This document shows positions 54,136-64,000 of a DNA stretch of 64,000 nt, piece after piece. Both the position numbers and the translations under genes were made by a program. The notes under the pieces are model-generated. The model made no database searches and was not told where the DNA came from. It saw only the letters and a list, made by a program, of their open reading frames with translations. How positions within the stretch are numbered: the first letter of the stretch is position 1; each line of letters starts with the position of its first letter. This DNA is from CAZWFW01 sp964633445 (GTDB lineage Archaea > Undinarchaeota > CAZWFW01): positions 1-64,000 of the forward strand of contig CAZWFW010000001.1 of NCBI GenBank assembly GCA_964633445.1. Direction: 5' to 3'.

Positions 54136-54208
54136 GGGCCCGTGGTCTAGTGGTTAGGACGTCCCGCTGACGCCGGGAAGGTCGCAGGTTCGAATCCTGC
54201 CGGGCCCA
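54136..54208 (+). tRNA. tRNA-Val (anticodon GAC)
   Basis: Cloverleaf of 73 bases: acceptor GGGCCCG/CGGGCCC, D-arm GTC..GAC, anticodon stem TCCCG/CGGGA with loop CTGACGC (GAC), T-arm GCAGG TTCGAAT CCTGC and discriminator A. CCA not encoded, no intron. Decodes GUC and, by wobble, GUU. Confidence 0.96.
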
Positions 54209-54241
54209 TTAAAGCCAAAAAAATCTTGAATCCTAGCTTTC

Positions 54242-54373
54242 TTATTTTTCTAGTTTTCCCAAGATATGCTTTCGAATTCCTTGAATCTTCTCTATCTCCT
54301 TGAGTTTAGCTATCTTCTCAAAATTTTCGAAAAATCCTATCCTCAAACCGCTAGCTTTGATAGTATCTTTCAA
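54242..54373 (-). CDS. Possible 43-residue ORF (TTG start)
   Basis: Reads LKDTIKASGLRIGFFENFEK, then IAKLKEIEKIQGIRKHILGK, ending LEK. The amino acid make-up looks coding, but the start would be TTG with no clear ribosome site, and no family is recognised. It may be the tail of a lost gene or chance. Confidence 0.25.
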   Translation of the reverse strand: MKDTIKASGLRIGFFENFEKIAKLKEIEKIQGIRKHILGKLEK

Positions 54374-54428
54374 TTCTCATTCTTATTTTTAATAAGTTTT
54401 AATTTTTATTCTGAAGATTATAATTTTT

Positions 54429-55250
54429 ATGAAGCTGCAAGAAAGAATACTTGAGCAAATAAGACTCTATGGTCCGAGTACACCTGTAGATGTTGCTCAG
54501 AGAACAAAGGAAAACTCAATAATCATTACTGCAATATTAGAAGATTTGGTGAAGCAAGGTATGCTCTTAAAAGCCAAAAAGAAGTTTGGCTCGCTTGAGA
54601 TATACTATCTACCTCATCAAAAAAGTACTTTGAGGAGGGTTTTAATGGAAAGGATATACAATGAGATTGAAAAATATCTTTTGCGGAAGATAGAGGCTAG
54701 GGGTTACATTCATGAAAGCGAATTAAGTGATGAGGAAAAGAAGGCGATTTATGGGCTTGCGGATTTTGTTGAAAAGGAAAACAAATTTTGGAAGTTGAAA
54801 GGATTTGTAATACCTAAGGAAGAGATACCTGAAATCAAAACTGAGGAAGAAGTAAAAGAAAAAGTTGAGCAAGTACAAATACAACCAATTAAGAAAGAAA
54901 AGGATAAACTTCCTAAAGATGTTAAGCAAATAAAGGCAAAGGTATTGGATTGGCTTAAGGATAAAGGTGTAGAGATATTAAAGGAGGAGGAAGTGAGAAA
55001 AAATGTCTACAAGCTAGTTGCAAAGGCTCCTACAGCTTTTGGTAAACAAAAATACTATGTGTTCATCAAGATAAAGAAGAAAGTTGCGTATCAAGACATG
55101 GCTGATATTTTGAATATTTGCATAACAGAGAAAGTGCCAATTGTTATTATAACAACTGGCGAATTTTCAAAATCAGCGAAGGAGTTCCATAAGAAGAATT
55201 TGGGTGAGATGGTTAAACTTGTAGAACTTAAGGAAATTGACATGTCCTAA
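54429..55250 (+). CDS. Winged-helix protein with Mrr-like nuclease-fold C-terminus
   Basis: 273 residues. Residues 1-60 form a winged helix (IRLYGPSTPVDVAQRTKENS, IITAILEDLVKQGMLLKA). A charged linker follows at 130-160 (EEEVKEKVEQVQIQPIKKEK). Residues 165-270 resemble the Mrr-type restriction fold: AKVLDWLKDKGVEILKEEEV, KYYVFIKIKKKVAYQDMADI, VPIVIITTGEFSKSAKEFHK. The usual catalytic Asp and ExK are replaced (FIKIKKK), so it is probably a non-cleaving DNA-binding relative. The assignment of the C-terminus is by pattern and uncertain. Confidence 0.65.
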   Translation: MKLQERILEQIRLYGPSTPVDVAQRTKENSIIITAILEDLVKQGMLLKAKKKFGSLEIYYLPHQKSTLRRVLMERIYNEIEKYLLRKIEARGYIHESELSDEEKKAIYGLADFVEKENKFWKLKGFVIPKEEIPEIKTEEEVKEKVEQVQIQPIKKEKDKLPKDVKQIKAKVLDWLKDKGVEILKEEEVRKNVYKLVAKAPTAFGKQKYYVFIKIKKKVAYQDMADILNICITEKVPIVIITTGEFSKSAKEFHKKNLGEMVKLVELKEIDMS

Positions 55251-55262
55251 GGTTTTTAAGAT

Positions 55263-56483
55263 TCAGGTGAGAACGCCGTAACCGATTAATCTCCACCTAC
55301 CTTTAACTTGCCTACTTATTGTTACCCTATCCCCCTCCTCAGCACAAATTGGTAGTCTAAATACCACCTCGACATATTCCTTTTTAACATTTTTAACTAT
55401 ACTCAGCGTTGTTCTCGTGCCGCAAGTTATCATTAATGGTTCGTTAACTTTCAAAGGTTCAACCTTAATCTCTTTATCCAACCCAACTACCCTCTCTAAC
55501 AAATTATATTCGATTGTTGCTTGCATTAACACATCTGGCAGCTTGTCTGGTAAGCCAACAACATTACCAACTAAGGCATCGGCTTTGGTTAAGTTAGGGT
55601 CAAGATACGTGCCGATAGCTATTGAACCTCCAGCATGTACCTCTTCGAGCTTTACATCACCAGCATATAAACTTGCTGTCTCTGTAAATAAACTTTGCCA
55701 TCCCTTTCTCTCATCATATATTCCAGGCCTAATTTCTATTTCCTGCCCAACCTTTAATTTTCCTTTAATTAAACTACCTCCGAGTACACCTCCTACAAGC
55801 TCCTCTGGAGGCATACCTGGCTTATTAACATCAAAACTTCTAGCAACATAAAATTTTGGGTTTGCATCCAGATCACGTTTTGGTGTTGGTATGAATTCCT
55901 CAATTGCTTGAATTAATGCATCTATGTTAACCTTATGCTGTGCCGAAACCGGTATTATGGGAGCATCTTCAATTTGCGTGTTTTCTAAAAATTTTTTTAT
56001 TTCTTCATAATTCCTCAACGCTTTTTCCTTGTTAACAAGATCTATCTTATTCTGGACAACAACAACATTCTTGATTCCAGTTATCTTCAGAGCAATTAAA
56101 TGTTCCTTTGTTTGAGGTTGAGGACAATGTTCGTTAGCTGCAATTATTAGCAAAGCGCCATCCATTATTGCAGCACCACTCAGCATTGTAGCCATTAGCG
56201 TTTCATGACCAGGCGCATCAACAAACGATACTCTTCTTAAAAACTCCGTTTTGCTTCCACAGTGTTCACATGTTTCCTTGGTAGTGTAAGCTTCGGGCTC
56301 CCCACATCTTGGACATTTATAAAAATTCGTATCTGCATAACCTAATTTTATTGTTATTCCACGCCTTAGCTCCTCAGAATGTGTATCCGTCCACTTTCCT
56401 GTTAATGCTTCGGTAAGTGTTGTTTTACCATGATCTATGTGACCTACTAACCCAATATTTACCTCTGGCTGCTTCTTAATCAT
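55263..56483 (-). CDS. aif2g: Translation initiation factor aIF2 gamma subunit
   Basis: GTPase that carries Met-tRNAi to the ribosome. 406 residues: G1 GLVGHIDHGKTTLTEALTG, G2 RRGITIKLGYA, a zinc knuckle (YKCPRCGEPEAYTTKETCEH..CG), G3 VDAPGHETLMATMLSG, G4 VVQNKIDLVNK, G5 PVSAQHKVNI, then two beta-barrel domains (VARSFDVNKPGMPPEELVGG). Start overlaps the rps6e stop by four bases, a conserved archaeal arrangement. Confidence 0.97.
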   Translation of the reverse strand: MIKKQPEVNIGLVGHIDHGKTTLTEALTGKWTDTHSEELRRGITIKLGYADTNFYKCPRCGEPEAYTTKETCEHCGSKTEFLRRVSFVDAPGHETLMATMLSGAAIMDGALLIIAANEHCPQPQTKEHLIALKITGIKNVVVVQNKIDLVNKEKALRNYEEIKKFLENTQIEDAPIIPVSAQHKVNIDALIQAIEEFIPTPKRDLDANPKFYVARSFDVNKPGMPPEELVGGVLGGSLIKGKLKVGQEIEIRPGIYDERKGWQSLFTETASLYAGDVKLEEVHAGGSIAIGTYLDPNLTKADALVGNVVGLPDKLPDVLMQATIEYNLLERVVGLDKEIKVEPLKVNEPLMITCGTRTTLSIVKNVKKEYVEVVFRLPICAEEGDRVTISRQVKGRWRLIGYGVLT

Positions 56484-56866
56484 TTCTCTTTCTTGGGAAT
56501 TAGCTCCTCAAGATTTCTCTTGCCTCTCTTAACAACAACGGTATTTATTTGAACAATATCTTGAGATATTGTATTACCTCTTACTCTTTTTCTTCTCCTC
56601 ATACCCCTCTCCTTAGGCCTATAACCTGGACCAGAAGTGAGCAAAACATATTTTACACCAGGCCCATTAATATCCTTACGCATCGGGAAACCATCTTTAT
56701 CTGTTCCGCCAGTAATTTTTAGCTTATAACCAGCTAAGCCTAAAGGGGTAGCATCAAATTCTTGCCCTATTTTCATACCTATCAAAAATTTAGCTTTGTT
56801 CTCATCCACTTCAAGCTGATGTGCCTTACCGCTTTCGGGATCTGAGATAACTATTTTGAATACCAT
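56480..56866 (-). CDS. rps6e: 30S ribosomal protein S6e
   Basis: 128 residues, normal for archaea. MVFKIVISDPESGKAHQLEV opens the protein; ITGGTDKDGFPMRKDINGPG and RPKERGMRRRKRVRGNTISQ are the family signatures. A strong ribosome site, GGTGGTGAT, lies seven bases before the ATG, complementary to the archaeal 16S 3' end. It is followed directly by aIF2 gamma. Confidence 0.97.
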   Translation of the reverse strand: MVFKIVISDPESGKAHQLEVDENKAKFLIGMKIGQEFDATPLGLAGYKLKITGGTDKDGFPMRKDINGPGVKYVLLTSGPGYRPKERGMRRRKRVRGNTISQDIVQINTVVVKRGKRNLEELIPKKEK

Positions 56867-57219
56867 CCTATATCACCACCTAAATTTTATAGACATTATT
56901 AATGTGGTCACAATTTTAATAAAATTATTCAATTCCAAAAAACTGTCAACTTACCCTAGCATAGAACAAGTTATACAAAACACAAGCAAAAATTCGTAAA
57001 TCGCTTCAAATCTTTCAAAAAGCAATTATAAATCTCCCTTAGTTATGTGTCTCATCAAGAAAAATTTTGCATGTTGCATTCCTCAAAAGAATTTCATAAT
57101 TTAACTAAATTTTTCAAAAGCATGATAGCATGACCCTCTATTGCAAAGAATTAGCTTTCTTTAAGGGCAATGTTAAGTTGACAAGTTGAAATCTCAAAGG
57201 TCTGTCCAGCAGCAAAAAA
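56867..57219. other. Intergenic region between aIF5B and S6e
   Basis: 353 bases. The S6e side holds the GGTGGTGAT ribosome site and a TATA-like TATAAAAT about 20 bases further out. The remainder is AT-rich with no reading frame longer than a few dozen codons and no obvious hairpin or repeat that I can find. Confidence 0.5.
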
Positions 57220-58959
57220 CTATACTCTTTCAATTTTTATCCTCTTTATCTCGTTAAGCAATTCTTTTTCCTCGTCGCTTAACATATTTAGCAGTTTTTC
57301 CTCAATGATACTGATATCCCTGTCCTCAAGAAAAACATAAAGCATATCTCCCTCATTTGCTTGTCTGCCAATTGTTAAACCCTCTACTGCAATCGCAACG
57401 CGCTTGCCTTTCTTTGCCTCTTTAATATTTTCACCATGCTCCTGCATGCTTTTCAGTCTTCCTACAATTCTTCCATCTTTTCTCATTAAATAACAATTTG
57501 GTTTTAGAGTTCCGCAAATCACCTCTATACCGAAAATTGCTGGCTTACTTTGCCTAAATATATAACCTGGTAGGATCTTTATCTTTGCTGGTAGTGTAGC
57601 CTTCAGTTTTTCAATCTCCTCTTTTTTAGCCTTTTCAATCCACTTCTCGTAATCCTCCTTAAGCTTGTAAATAACATTGCTCAGGAAAATCTTTATTTTA
57701 TAATCTTCAGCAAGCTTTTTAGCGTCTTCATTGACATATACATTAAATCCAAAGATAACAGCTTTCAACGGATCCTCAGCCCTAACACTCTTAACCTCCA
57801 TGATGTCAGCTCTTGAAATATTACCGACATCTGCCTTCCTTATAGGAACTACGCCCTCAAGTAGCTTTGTTAACGCTTCTAACGAGCCTAGAGTATCGGC
57901 TTTAACGATTGCCCCTATATTCTGCTTGTTAAATATTATTTTAGCTATTTCCTTTTGAACATCTTTACATGCTTTATCAATGTCTTTTGCGACAATTAAA
58001 GGTGAACCAGCTAGTGCTTCCTCAATATTTTTTGCGAGAATCCTTATACCTGCCGCAGCGTAAGCTTCGTCAATTTTCCTAAATTTTCTCTCACTTTCTC
58101 TTAATTCGCTTAAAGGCTTAGGTTTAAGGATCGCCCTTATTTTCGTTATTATTGGCCCTTGCTTACCAGCCAGAACGATCGTATCCCCTTGCTTAATATG
58201 CCCATCGTAGAGAATAACGTCTAGTGCGATTCCAGCAAGCGTCTTTTTAACGTCGAGCACAACACCTTTACCAGGGCCCTTGACCTCGATTTTTAGCTTA
58301 TCCTCAAGATATTTTTGTGCTAAGCCAGTTAAAATCATTAGCAACTCAGCAATACCCTCACCAGTTTTTGCTGAGATCGGCACGATGCATATCTGCTTTG
58401 TAAAATCAGTAACTCTGTCGAAGCGATCCGCATTAAAGTTATACTTTGCAAGCTCCTCAACAATCTTGTAAATTCTCTCCTCAAGCTTTGCTACAGCATC
58501 GTCTCTTTGATTTCTCAGGTTTTGTGTAAATGGTTCATGGCTACTTTGCCAACCATCTATTAAATCAATTTTGTTTGCGGCAACAATAAAGGGAACTTTG
58601 TATTTTCTCAAAATTTCTACGCATTCAATTGTTTGGGGCTGAAAGCCTTGCACTATGTCAATTACCAAAATAGCTAAATCAGAAATTGATCCTCCTCTGG
58701 CTCTCAAATTTGTGAATGCCTCGTGTCCTGGCGTATCTATGAAGAGCAATCCAGGTATTGTTATTTTTATTTTCAAAGTCTCTAACAATCCCTTGCAAAT
58801 TTTTTTAATAGCACTTATTGGTATTTCAGTAGCTCCTATATGCTGTGTTATACCTCCTGCCTCTTTTGCCGCAATTGCAGTTCCTCTAATTTTATCGAGT
58901 AGTGCTGTTTTTCCGTGATCTACATGCCCAAGCACTGTAATTATTGGCTGACGAATCAT
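57220..58959 (-). CDS. infB: Translation initiation factor aIF5B (IF2-type GTPase)
   Basis: Joins ribosomal subunits at initiation. 579 residues, typical of archaeal members without the long eukaryotic N-terminus. G1 ITVLGHVDHGKTALLDKIRG, switch ITQHIGATEIP, G3 LFIDTPGHEAFTNLRARGGS, G4 VAANKIDLIDGW, G5 PISAKTGEGI, then VLDVKKTLAGIALDVILYDG and the C-terminal IFGIEVICGTLKPNCYLMRK barrel. The TATA box at 58981-58990 gives it its own leaderless promoter. In most archaea it follows ndk directly; here a giant surface protein gene lies between them. Confidence 0.96.
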   Translation of the reverse strand: MIRQPIITVLGHVDHGKTALLDKIRGTAIAAKEAGGITQHIGATEIPISAIKKICKGLLETLKIKITIPGLLFIDTPGHEAFTNLRARGGSISDLAILVIDIVQGFQPQTIECVEILRKYKVPFIVAANKIDLIDGWQSSHEPFTQNLRNQRDDAVAKLEERIYKIVEELAKYNFNADRFDRVTDFTKQICIVPISAKTGEGIAELLMILTGLAQKYLEDKLKIEVKGPGKGVVLDVKKTLAGIALDVILYDGHIKQGDTIVLAGKQGPIITKIRAILKPKPLSELRESERKFRKIDEAYAAAGIRILAKNIEEALAGSPLIVAKDIDKACKDVQKEIAKIIFNKQNIGAIVKADTLGSLEALTKLLEGVVPIRKADVGNISRADIMEVKSVRAEDPLKAVIFGFNVYVNEDAKKLAEDYKIKIFLSNVIYKLKEDYEKWIEKAKKEEIEKLKATLPAKIKILPGYIFRQSKPAIFGIEVICGTLKPNCYLMRKDGRIVGRLKSMQEHGENIKEAKKGKRVAIAVEGLTIGRQANEGDMLYVFLEDRDISIIEEKLLNMLSDEEKELLNEIKRIKIERV

Positions 58960-58980
58960 ATTAGATTAAACTTAGGGGTT

Positions 58981-58990
58981 TATTTATAAA
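58981..58990 (-). promoter_or_regulatory. TATA box of aIF5B
   Basis: On the minus strand TTTATAAATA is centred about 26 bases before the ATG at 58959. It lies between the stop of the giant protein and infB, showing that infB need not depend on read-through. Confidence 0.55.
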
Positions 58991-59028
58991 AAACTTCAAA
59001 CTAAATTTATCAGCAGGAGAATATTAGC

Positions 59029-62000
59029 CTAAAATAATCTAAGTGCCCTGCACCTTGAGAAATAGGCGAGTGCCAGAATAACAGCTAAAATAATTGCATA
59101 AGTGTTTATACCACTTGCAATCTTAATCGTTACGGGAATCCAAGGAGTCACTTGAACGTCCTCCACTATATCAACACTTATTGATTTTTCAGGATAATCA
59201 CATATATCGCCATAAGGGCCTTTTTCACAAACTTTAATTCCAATAGTGTCAGTACCAGCCTGTGCACCCAATAGAGTAATAGTAACTTTAATTTCGCTAA
59301 AACCTTTTACATTCTGTATGCAGAACTCAGAAATACCACACTTAAAGATGCCTGATCCTGTATCAGGATCAGCTCCTGAAACATCCTCTATTTTAACATT
59401 ACCTTTGTTTATGTCTATGGTTATCGTAATATTTCTTTCCTCCTTTAATCTTTTACCTATTTTTAGCAGAATTTCTCTATCTTGACCCAAAGGGATTTCT
59501 ACTTTAGTCTGGGAAATAGCAGCAGATATGCAAGCGCCACATCCACTATTTATTCCGCAATCTACATCCTCCTCATTGCAAATGTTATCATCCTTAATAT
59601 TATTCTCGCAATGATTATCGTACCAAGTTCCATTTAAGCAAACCCCTCCTTCATATATATGGCACCAGTTATCTGTTGGCTTGTCGCAGCATTTGTTAAA
59701 GTTAATATCCGTGTTATATGGAGAGTCATCATCCCAGTGATGTCCAAAGGCTTCGCAGATTGCCGAGTCCAGCTCTTTCTCATATTCGCTTCCCCAATAT
59801 ATCTTTCCAGCTGACGAATTATATCTCGATCCAGTTAGGTTAACGCATGCATATTTGGTGCCATTATATACAGTAACAATTTCATTCAAATCTTTTTCTT
59901 TAACAAAATTACTCTCATCAGAGCTCACGTCAAAGTAACACTTGTATACATAAGATTGAGTACCTTCGTCAGAATCTGAACCATAACCAGATGTTATCGT
60001 ATCGTTACCTGGGCAGAGGTAGCAGTTGTAGCAAAGAGATGGCGTATCTGTTGCATTTACTCTCCAAATCTCGTTTAGTTTACATGATTTGTAAACAGTT
60101 ATGGAATGCTTACTTTCCTCCTCACCAAAAGTACCATCCGTGCTTAATATGCTTAACCTTGTTTTAAGTTCAGATTGATTAACAATACCATCACCATTTT
60201 CGTCTGCTGTAAATGGTAGGTCTTCAACTTCACCAACACCACAGTGAGCTACCTCATAAAACCCTCCTCTACTTCTTTTTATGCATTTATCGAAATTATA
60301 AAGGCATTCTGCTAAAGTTAGTGGTTCCAGATCTTGAAAGCTTGCATATGCCCACGCTTGACTGCAGTTATAAGAAATTTGCTCGGTTATGTTAAGTGAT
60401 ACTGTGAGGTCATCCAACCATGATAAAGCAAGATCCAACTTTATGTCTGCAATCTGGTTAATCTTAATAGTTAGATCTCCAACAAGATCGTTTTCCCAGC
60501 CTATTGTGAGATTTAATGTGATGTTGGCCAAATCCTTATTTACAGGAGAAACTTCTATAGAGTTAACACTCTCGGATGCTACACTTGGCACATATCCCTC
60601 GCAAAGGGAATATTTTTTCTCAATTTCATCTTTTAACTTGCTTTTAATTTGGGAATCAGTTACAACGCCTTTATTTTTAATATCATTGTAAACAGTGTTG
60701 TAGTTTGTGTAGTCCTCAGCATAATTCTCAAATTCAGTGGAATTCATACCGAATATTTCAGTAGTATTTATATCTGAAAGATTCATCATTATATTAAAGG
60801 TTTCAGTTGGTAGTGGTGAAGGAAGACTTGCAGAAACGCTTTCTATACCTCCATCTACGCCGCATTTACTCTTTATTAATGCTTCAAAAGATTTCCAATT
60901 TGAATTTATATCATTAGCTAGCTCAGTAGCATTGCAATAACCCCAGTCAGTTGCTATGAACCCACAAATTTTTGTTACTTCGTAATACGTGTCTGGTGTA
61001 ACAGCTATGTTAGCTGGTGGTTTTTCAACATAGAATATTGGGTTATACGAGGGGCAAACACTTGGACTTATATAACCAAGGGAGGTTAGTTTGTTAATCA
61101 GTTTTTGCTTTAGAACAGTTTTATCTATATAACCAGAAGAATTTAGTTCATCAAAAGTCTCATTATAATTTACAGGATTTTCGGCATAAGTCTTGAACTC
61201 GGAGGCACTTAAGCCAAATAGTTTTGTTACGTTAACATCATCTAAAGTTAATAGAACATTAAAAGATGTATATCCTGCAGGAACATTTGCTTGGACATCC
61301 TTAATATTTTCCTCCTTAACACCACACTCGGTAGCAATGGCACTTTTAAAACTCTGCCAATTACCATTTATATCATTAGCTAAACTATAAGCATCACAAT
61401 AACCACTCCAACTGCTACTTGTTGCTATAGAAACGCATGAGGAGTATTGAGTTACAGTTAATTCACATTCTGTAATATTTGGAGGCACTTCATGCTGTCC
61501 TAGGACAAATGATTCGGAAAAATAAATATCTCCAACTCTTTTTGGACCCTCTGTCTCGGTAGGAACATAAATACCTTTGGCTGTAAGATTTACCCAACCA
61601 GGAATTCCCCCACTTCTACCAATCTCAACAGTCTTGTTAATAGCTTCTATGAGCGCTCTTCTCCATGCCCAACTTTTATACCCTTTACCTATCAATTTTA
61701 GCGTATAATTTTTCCTAAAAACTTGCTGTTCAGGAATTGTAAAATTTTCCAGAATTCCGGTATTACCTGCAGTAAGATTTAAGCTTTGATGAGCAACAAA
61801 TATACCATATTCAGTGCTTAAAACATTACTGCCATCTAAAAGGCTTGCATTAACTCCTAACATTGGAATTCTGTCTACACAAGCTTCTATAAATGCTGAG
61901 AAAGTGACAGTGACATTCTCACCGGAACGCCATATATTGTTTGCATCTCTTATCCCAGGGTTGCTTAATCCAAGAGATAAACTATCAATTGATGTTAAAT

Positions 62001-63900
62001 TTAAACCAATACGTGACAATTCTTTTTCTAAAACATTTTCTCGAAGCTCTCCAATAACTCTACACATTGGACAAATCCATCCTCCCGAAATTGTAAGTGT
62101 GGAACTGGACCCAGAAGTAAGTGAGCAACCCCCACTGAAAGGATTGCAACCTTCAGAAGGGATGGTATAGGATACTATGCATGGCTGCGTTACGGTTGTG
62201 CTACCTGCCTCATTTTTATATTCCCATTTACATTGGGGAGGATCACACCATGTTCCATATTGTACACATCTCCTACAACTTTCAGCAGCCTTTATTTCAG
62301 TTTTCTCAACTGGATGGGGGCAAAAACTTAAGGAAGCTGCACCAAAACTACAACTTGCATTTTTATATAAGCTTAATGGCTGGTATAGCGTTGTTGTTTC
62401 TCCTCCACTACAACATGGCCAAGGATTACTTGGAGAATAAAGACATCTCGCACATTCCGAGGTACAACATCCTGCGTATGCAAATTTCGTATTAAGAAAC
62501 AAAGTGAATAAGAGTAGAACGATTGGAAGGTATTCCTTCCTTCTAAAGAACTTGAAGAATAACATCGTTGCTAATATAATGGTTAGAGCTACTAAAATAT
62601 ATACTTTGTTCGACTTCTTAACTTCAACTTTTTCCCCAAAACCTGGAGTTTCCTCACCAGTTTCTTTTGCAGGCATGAAGCTTATGCAATCCATACAATT
62701 AAGTTTTTTCTCAAAATCATCGCAAATTCCATCATCAAAGCATTGATTGGCATTCAAATATTTGACTCTCCCATCCTCAGCAAGTATTATCTCAGGTTCT
62801 AAATCATAATACTCTATTTGCTCTTCATCAAAAACACGACCATCTTTTCCTAATTTTACAACAACCTTATATTTCAACAAATCTTCTTTGGCTCTAAATT
62901 TGAACGTAAAACTTTCTGGTTTAAAAGTAAGGTCTATTGTCTTATTCTCACTAAACACCTCCTCATTATTCCTATAGATTTCAAGCAAAAGATATGCATT
63001 GCTGACAATTGATTTATCTGCAGGCCCTACAACCGTAACGTTAATTTCAACTTCATCACCTTTTTTATAGACGTCCTTCTTATTTTCAATACTTAGTATT
63101 GTGCCACCTTCACCCATGATAACAGCTCTGCATTCGCTCGTAGCTAATAAATTGTTCTGCAAATCGTAAATCTCTATAACAACTCTATAAGTTCCTGGGA
63201 TTGTTATGCTAATAGGAATCTCAATAACTTTTCTAGCATTACCTTCTAGCTCTCCAATATCAACCTCCTTCTCAAAGATAACATTGCCAGAGTAAGTACC
63301 AATCGCTTTTACTAATCCCTTTACTTTTATGCTAAAAGGATTTTTATTTATTAAGGGAGCGATTAGACGAATTTCGGCTGATGGTGGTATTTCTCTCCCC
63401 CAATCTGAATAGGAATACCATACAATTCTCCTGACAATTGTGTCTGAGCGTTGAATTTGAATAACTTTTAAATAAACAGTTTTCTCAAATGAAACCTTTG
63501 GTAAGGTTGCAATGTCGCTTAAGTTCACATCACTTGATAACCATGTAAGAGGCTTTCCAAACTCGTATACTTTGCAATATACCTTATAATTATCTCTTGG
63601 AAGTTTCTCTGGTAGTGTTAAGCTAAAACTTAAATCTTTTACCTCTCTTGAATCTAGAAGCACTGTCTCAGTATTTCTTGCGAAGATGCTGGAATCAGAT
63701 CCTGCAAGAATGACCTCAACGTTAAATTTCTTTACGACGTATTCCGTATTAGCAACTCTTACAGAAACATCTAAAGCATTACCTACATTCTCAGCTTCAC
63801 ATTGAAGCAAAGTAACACAATTTGCCACATTTAATATAACAAGCTGTGCTAGGCAAATAATAAAAAAAACCTTAAAATTTTTCAATCCTCGCCTAACCAT
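59029..63900 (-). CDS. Giant cysteine-rich surface protein, apparent fusion of two exported proteins
   Basis: 1623 residues, function not recognised. Part 1 (1-455): signal peptide ([18 protein letters not shown]), Ig-like beta domains ([20 protein letters not shown]) and a membrane helix ([20 protein letters not shown]). Part 2 starts at about 460 with what looks like a second signal peptide ([20 protein letters not shown]), then a dense cysteine region ([29 protein letters not shown]). Two tandem repeats follow (about residues 825-940 and 985-1105, sharing YC.A..LANDIN.NW.SF). Further on are an EF-hand/dockerin-like [13 protein letters not shown] and [18 protein letters not shown], and a final helix ([17 protein letters not shown]). 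Its start overlaps the ndk end by 19 bases, so it is read with ndk. Confidence 0.85.
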   Translation of the reverse strand: MVRRGLKNFKVFFIICLAQLVILNVANCVTLLQCEAENVGNALDVSVRVANTEYVVKKFNVEVILAGSDSSIFARNTETVLLDSREVKDLSFSLTLPEKLPRDNYKVYCKVYEFGKPLTWLSSDVNLSDIATLPKVSFEKTVYLKVIQIQRSDTIVRRIVWYSYSDWGREIPPSAEIRLIAPLINKNPFSIKVKGLVKAIGTYSGNVIFEKEVDIGELEGNARKVIEIPISITIPGTYRVVIEIYDLQNNLLATSECRAVIMGEGGTILSIENKKDVYKKGDEVEINVTVVGPADKSIVSNAYLLLEIYRNNEEVFSENKTIDLTFKPESFTFKFRAKEDLLKYKVVVKLGKDGRVFDEEQIEYYDLEPEIILAEDGRVKYLNANQCFDDGICDDFEKKLNCMDCISFMPAKETGEETPGFGEKVEVKKSNKVYILVALTIILATMLFFKFFRRKEYLPIVLLLFTLFLNTKFAYAGCCTSECARCLYSPSNPWPCCSGGETTTLYQPLSLYKNASCSFGAASLSFCPHPVEKTEIKAAESCRRCVQYGTWCDPPQCKWEYKNEAGSTTVTQPCIVSYTIPSEGCNPFSGGCSLTSGSSSTLTISGGWICPMCRVIGELRENVLEKELSRIGLNLTSIDSLSLGLSNPGIRDANNIWRSGENVTVTFSAFIEACVDRIPMLGVNASLLDGSNVLSTEYGIFVAHQSLNLTAGNTGILENFTIPEQQVFRKNYTLKLIGKGYKSWAWRRALIEAINKTVEIGRSGGIPGWVNLTAKGIYVPTETEGPKRVGDIYFSESFVLGQHEVPPNITECELTVTQYSSCVSIATSSSWSGYCDAYSLANDINGNWQSFKSAIATECGVKEENIKDVQANVPAGYTSFNVLLTLDDVNVTKLFGLSASEFKTYAENPVNYNETFDELNSSGYIDKTVLKQKLINKLTSLGYISPSVCPSYNPIFYVEKPPANIAVTPDTYYEVTKICGFIATDWGYCNATELANDINSNWKSFEALIKSKCGVDGGIESVSASLPSPLPTETFNIMMNLSDINTTEIFGMNSTEFENYAEDYTNYNTVYNDIKNKGVVTDSQIKSKLKDEIEKKYSLCEGYVPSVASESVNSIEVSPVNKDLANITLNLTIGWENDLVGDLTIKINQIADIKLDLALSWLDDLTVSLNITEQISYNCSQAWAYASFQDLEPLTLAECLYNFDKCIKRSRGGFYEVAHCGVGEVEDLPFTADENGDGIVNQSELKTRLSILSTDGTFGEEESKHSITVYKSCKLNEIWRVNATDTPSLCYNCYLCPGNDTITSGYGSDSDEGTQSYVYKCYFDVSSDESNFVKEKDLNEIVTVYNGTKYACVNLTGSRYNSSAGKIYWGSEYEKELDSAICEAFGHHWDDDSPYNTDINFNKCCDKPTDNWCHIYEGGVCLNGTWYDNHCENNIKDDNICNEEDVDCGINSGCGACISAAISQTKVEIPLGQDREILLKIGKRLKEERNITITIDINKGNVKIEDVSGADPDTGSGIFKCGISEFCIQNVKGFSEIKVTITLLGAQAGTDTIGIKVCEKGPYGDICDYPEKSISVDIVEDVQVTPWIPVTIKIASGINTYAIILAVILALAYFSRCRALRLF

Positions 63901-64000
63901 TCCTCATCACATCTCCTATAATCATATATTTCATTATCATTAAAATAAATTCTTATTTCTCTTTCAGCTGTTTTTCTTGAATCAGAAGCATGAACAATAT
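63882..64000 (-). CDS. ndk: Nucleoside diphosphate kinase, C-terminal end (cut by window edge)
   Basis: The minus-strand frame entering from base 64000 reads [20 protein letters not shown], then [18 protein letters not shown] and stops at 63882. HaSDs.e.AerEI.lyF is the conserved end of NDK, which balances nucleoside triphosphate pools using ATP. The catalytic His lies outside the window. The archaeal order ndk-infB is interrupted here by the giant surface protein gene. Confidence 0.9.
   Translation of the reverse strand, partial: IVHASDSRKTAEREIRIYFNDNEIYDYRRCDEEWLGED

Noticed and set aside
62177..62495. Overlapping plus-strand ORFs in the giant protein gene
   Set aside because: Antisense to a cysteine-rich coding region; no start signals.

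Overview
The window is AT-rich archaeal DNA from a thermophile. The evidence is a reverse gyrase carrying an intein, archaeal RNA polymerase subunits (Rpb11/RpoL, Rpb4/RpoF, TFS), aIF2 gamma, aIF5B, ribosomal proteins L10e, L21e and S6e, TIP49, an archaeal RecJ-like nuclease, KsgA, and many archaea-specific DUF families (DUF99, DUF655, DUF1512-like). TATA boxes lie 24-30 bases before several start codons, implying leaderless mRNAs. Other genes have Shine-Dalgarno sites of the GGTGAT type. The mix of euryarchaeal core genes with many large secreted or membrane proteins of unknown function would suit a deep euryarchaeal or DPANN-like lineage, but I cannot place it further. A run of exactly 100 N (6116-6215) shows this is a scaffold.

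Layout. 1-2366: ppsA (cut by the window edge), rpl10e, dcd. 2437-6115: a gene graveyard with a broken alpha/beta hydrolase, a broken membrane protein, a broken YbaK-like deacylase, a lipoprotein, a small membrane protein and a structured repeat (copy 1). 6219-11972: one long minus-strand unit (tRNA-Ala, small membrane protein, TrmJ-type methyltransferase, DUF1512-like protein, then a MacB/LolD-type ABC system with a secreted partner). 12.1-17.4 kb: a small ORF, hypF, a TA-flanked MITE-like element, a split LamG-membrane gene, a DUF333 protein and tRNA-Thr. 17.5-26.6 kb: a sugar isomerase-like protein, an alpha-2-macroglobulin operon with an unusual internal membrane domain, and an HtpX-type protease. 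26.8-34.3 kb: reverse gyrase with intein, an AlbA_2-type regulator flanked by two 60-bp direct repeats, thiM. 34.3-43.3 kb: membrane proteins, a PD-(D/E)xK protein, TIP49, a second Dcd/Dut-type protein, structured repeat copy 2 sitting in the end of a gene, RecJ-like nuclease and aspS. 43.4-49.3 kb: core information genes in dense overlapping order. 49.4-51.5 kb: CheY, CheW and a soluble chemoreceptor. 51.6 kb: structured repeat copy 3. 52.1-64.0 kb: SPFH/NfeD pair, tRNA-Val, a wHTH-nuclease-like protein, aIF2 gamma, S6e, aIF5B, a 1623-residue cysteine-rich surface protein, and the end of ndk.

The signals most worth following are: (1) three dispersed elements without tnpB whose hairpins covary and whose 3' ends look like IS200/IS605 right ends, i.e. 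candidate stand-alone omega-RNA-type RNAs; (2) an alpha-2-macroglobulin whose bait-region position is occupied by a multi-pass membrane domain, encoded with two other membrane proteins; (3) an AlbA_2 gene and thiM each preceded by the same 60-bp array of five GTTAA sites; (4) a giant two-part cysteine-rich surface protein between ndk and infB; (5) clustered frameshifts, two of them exactly at A7 runs.
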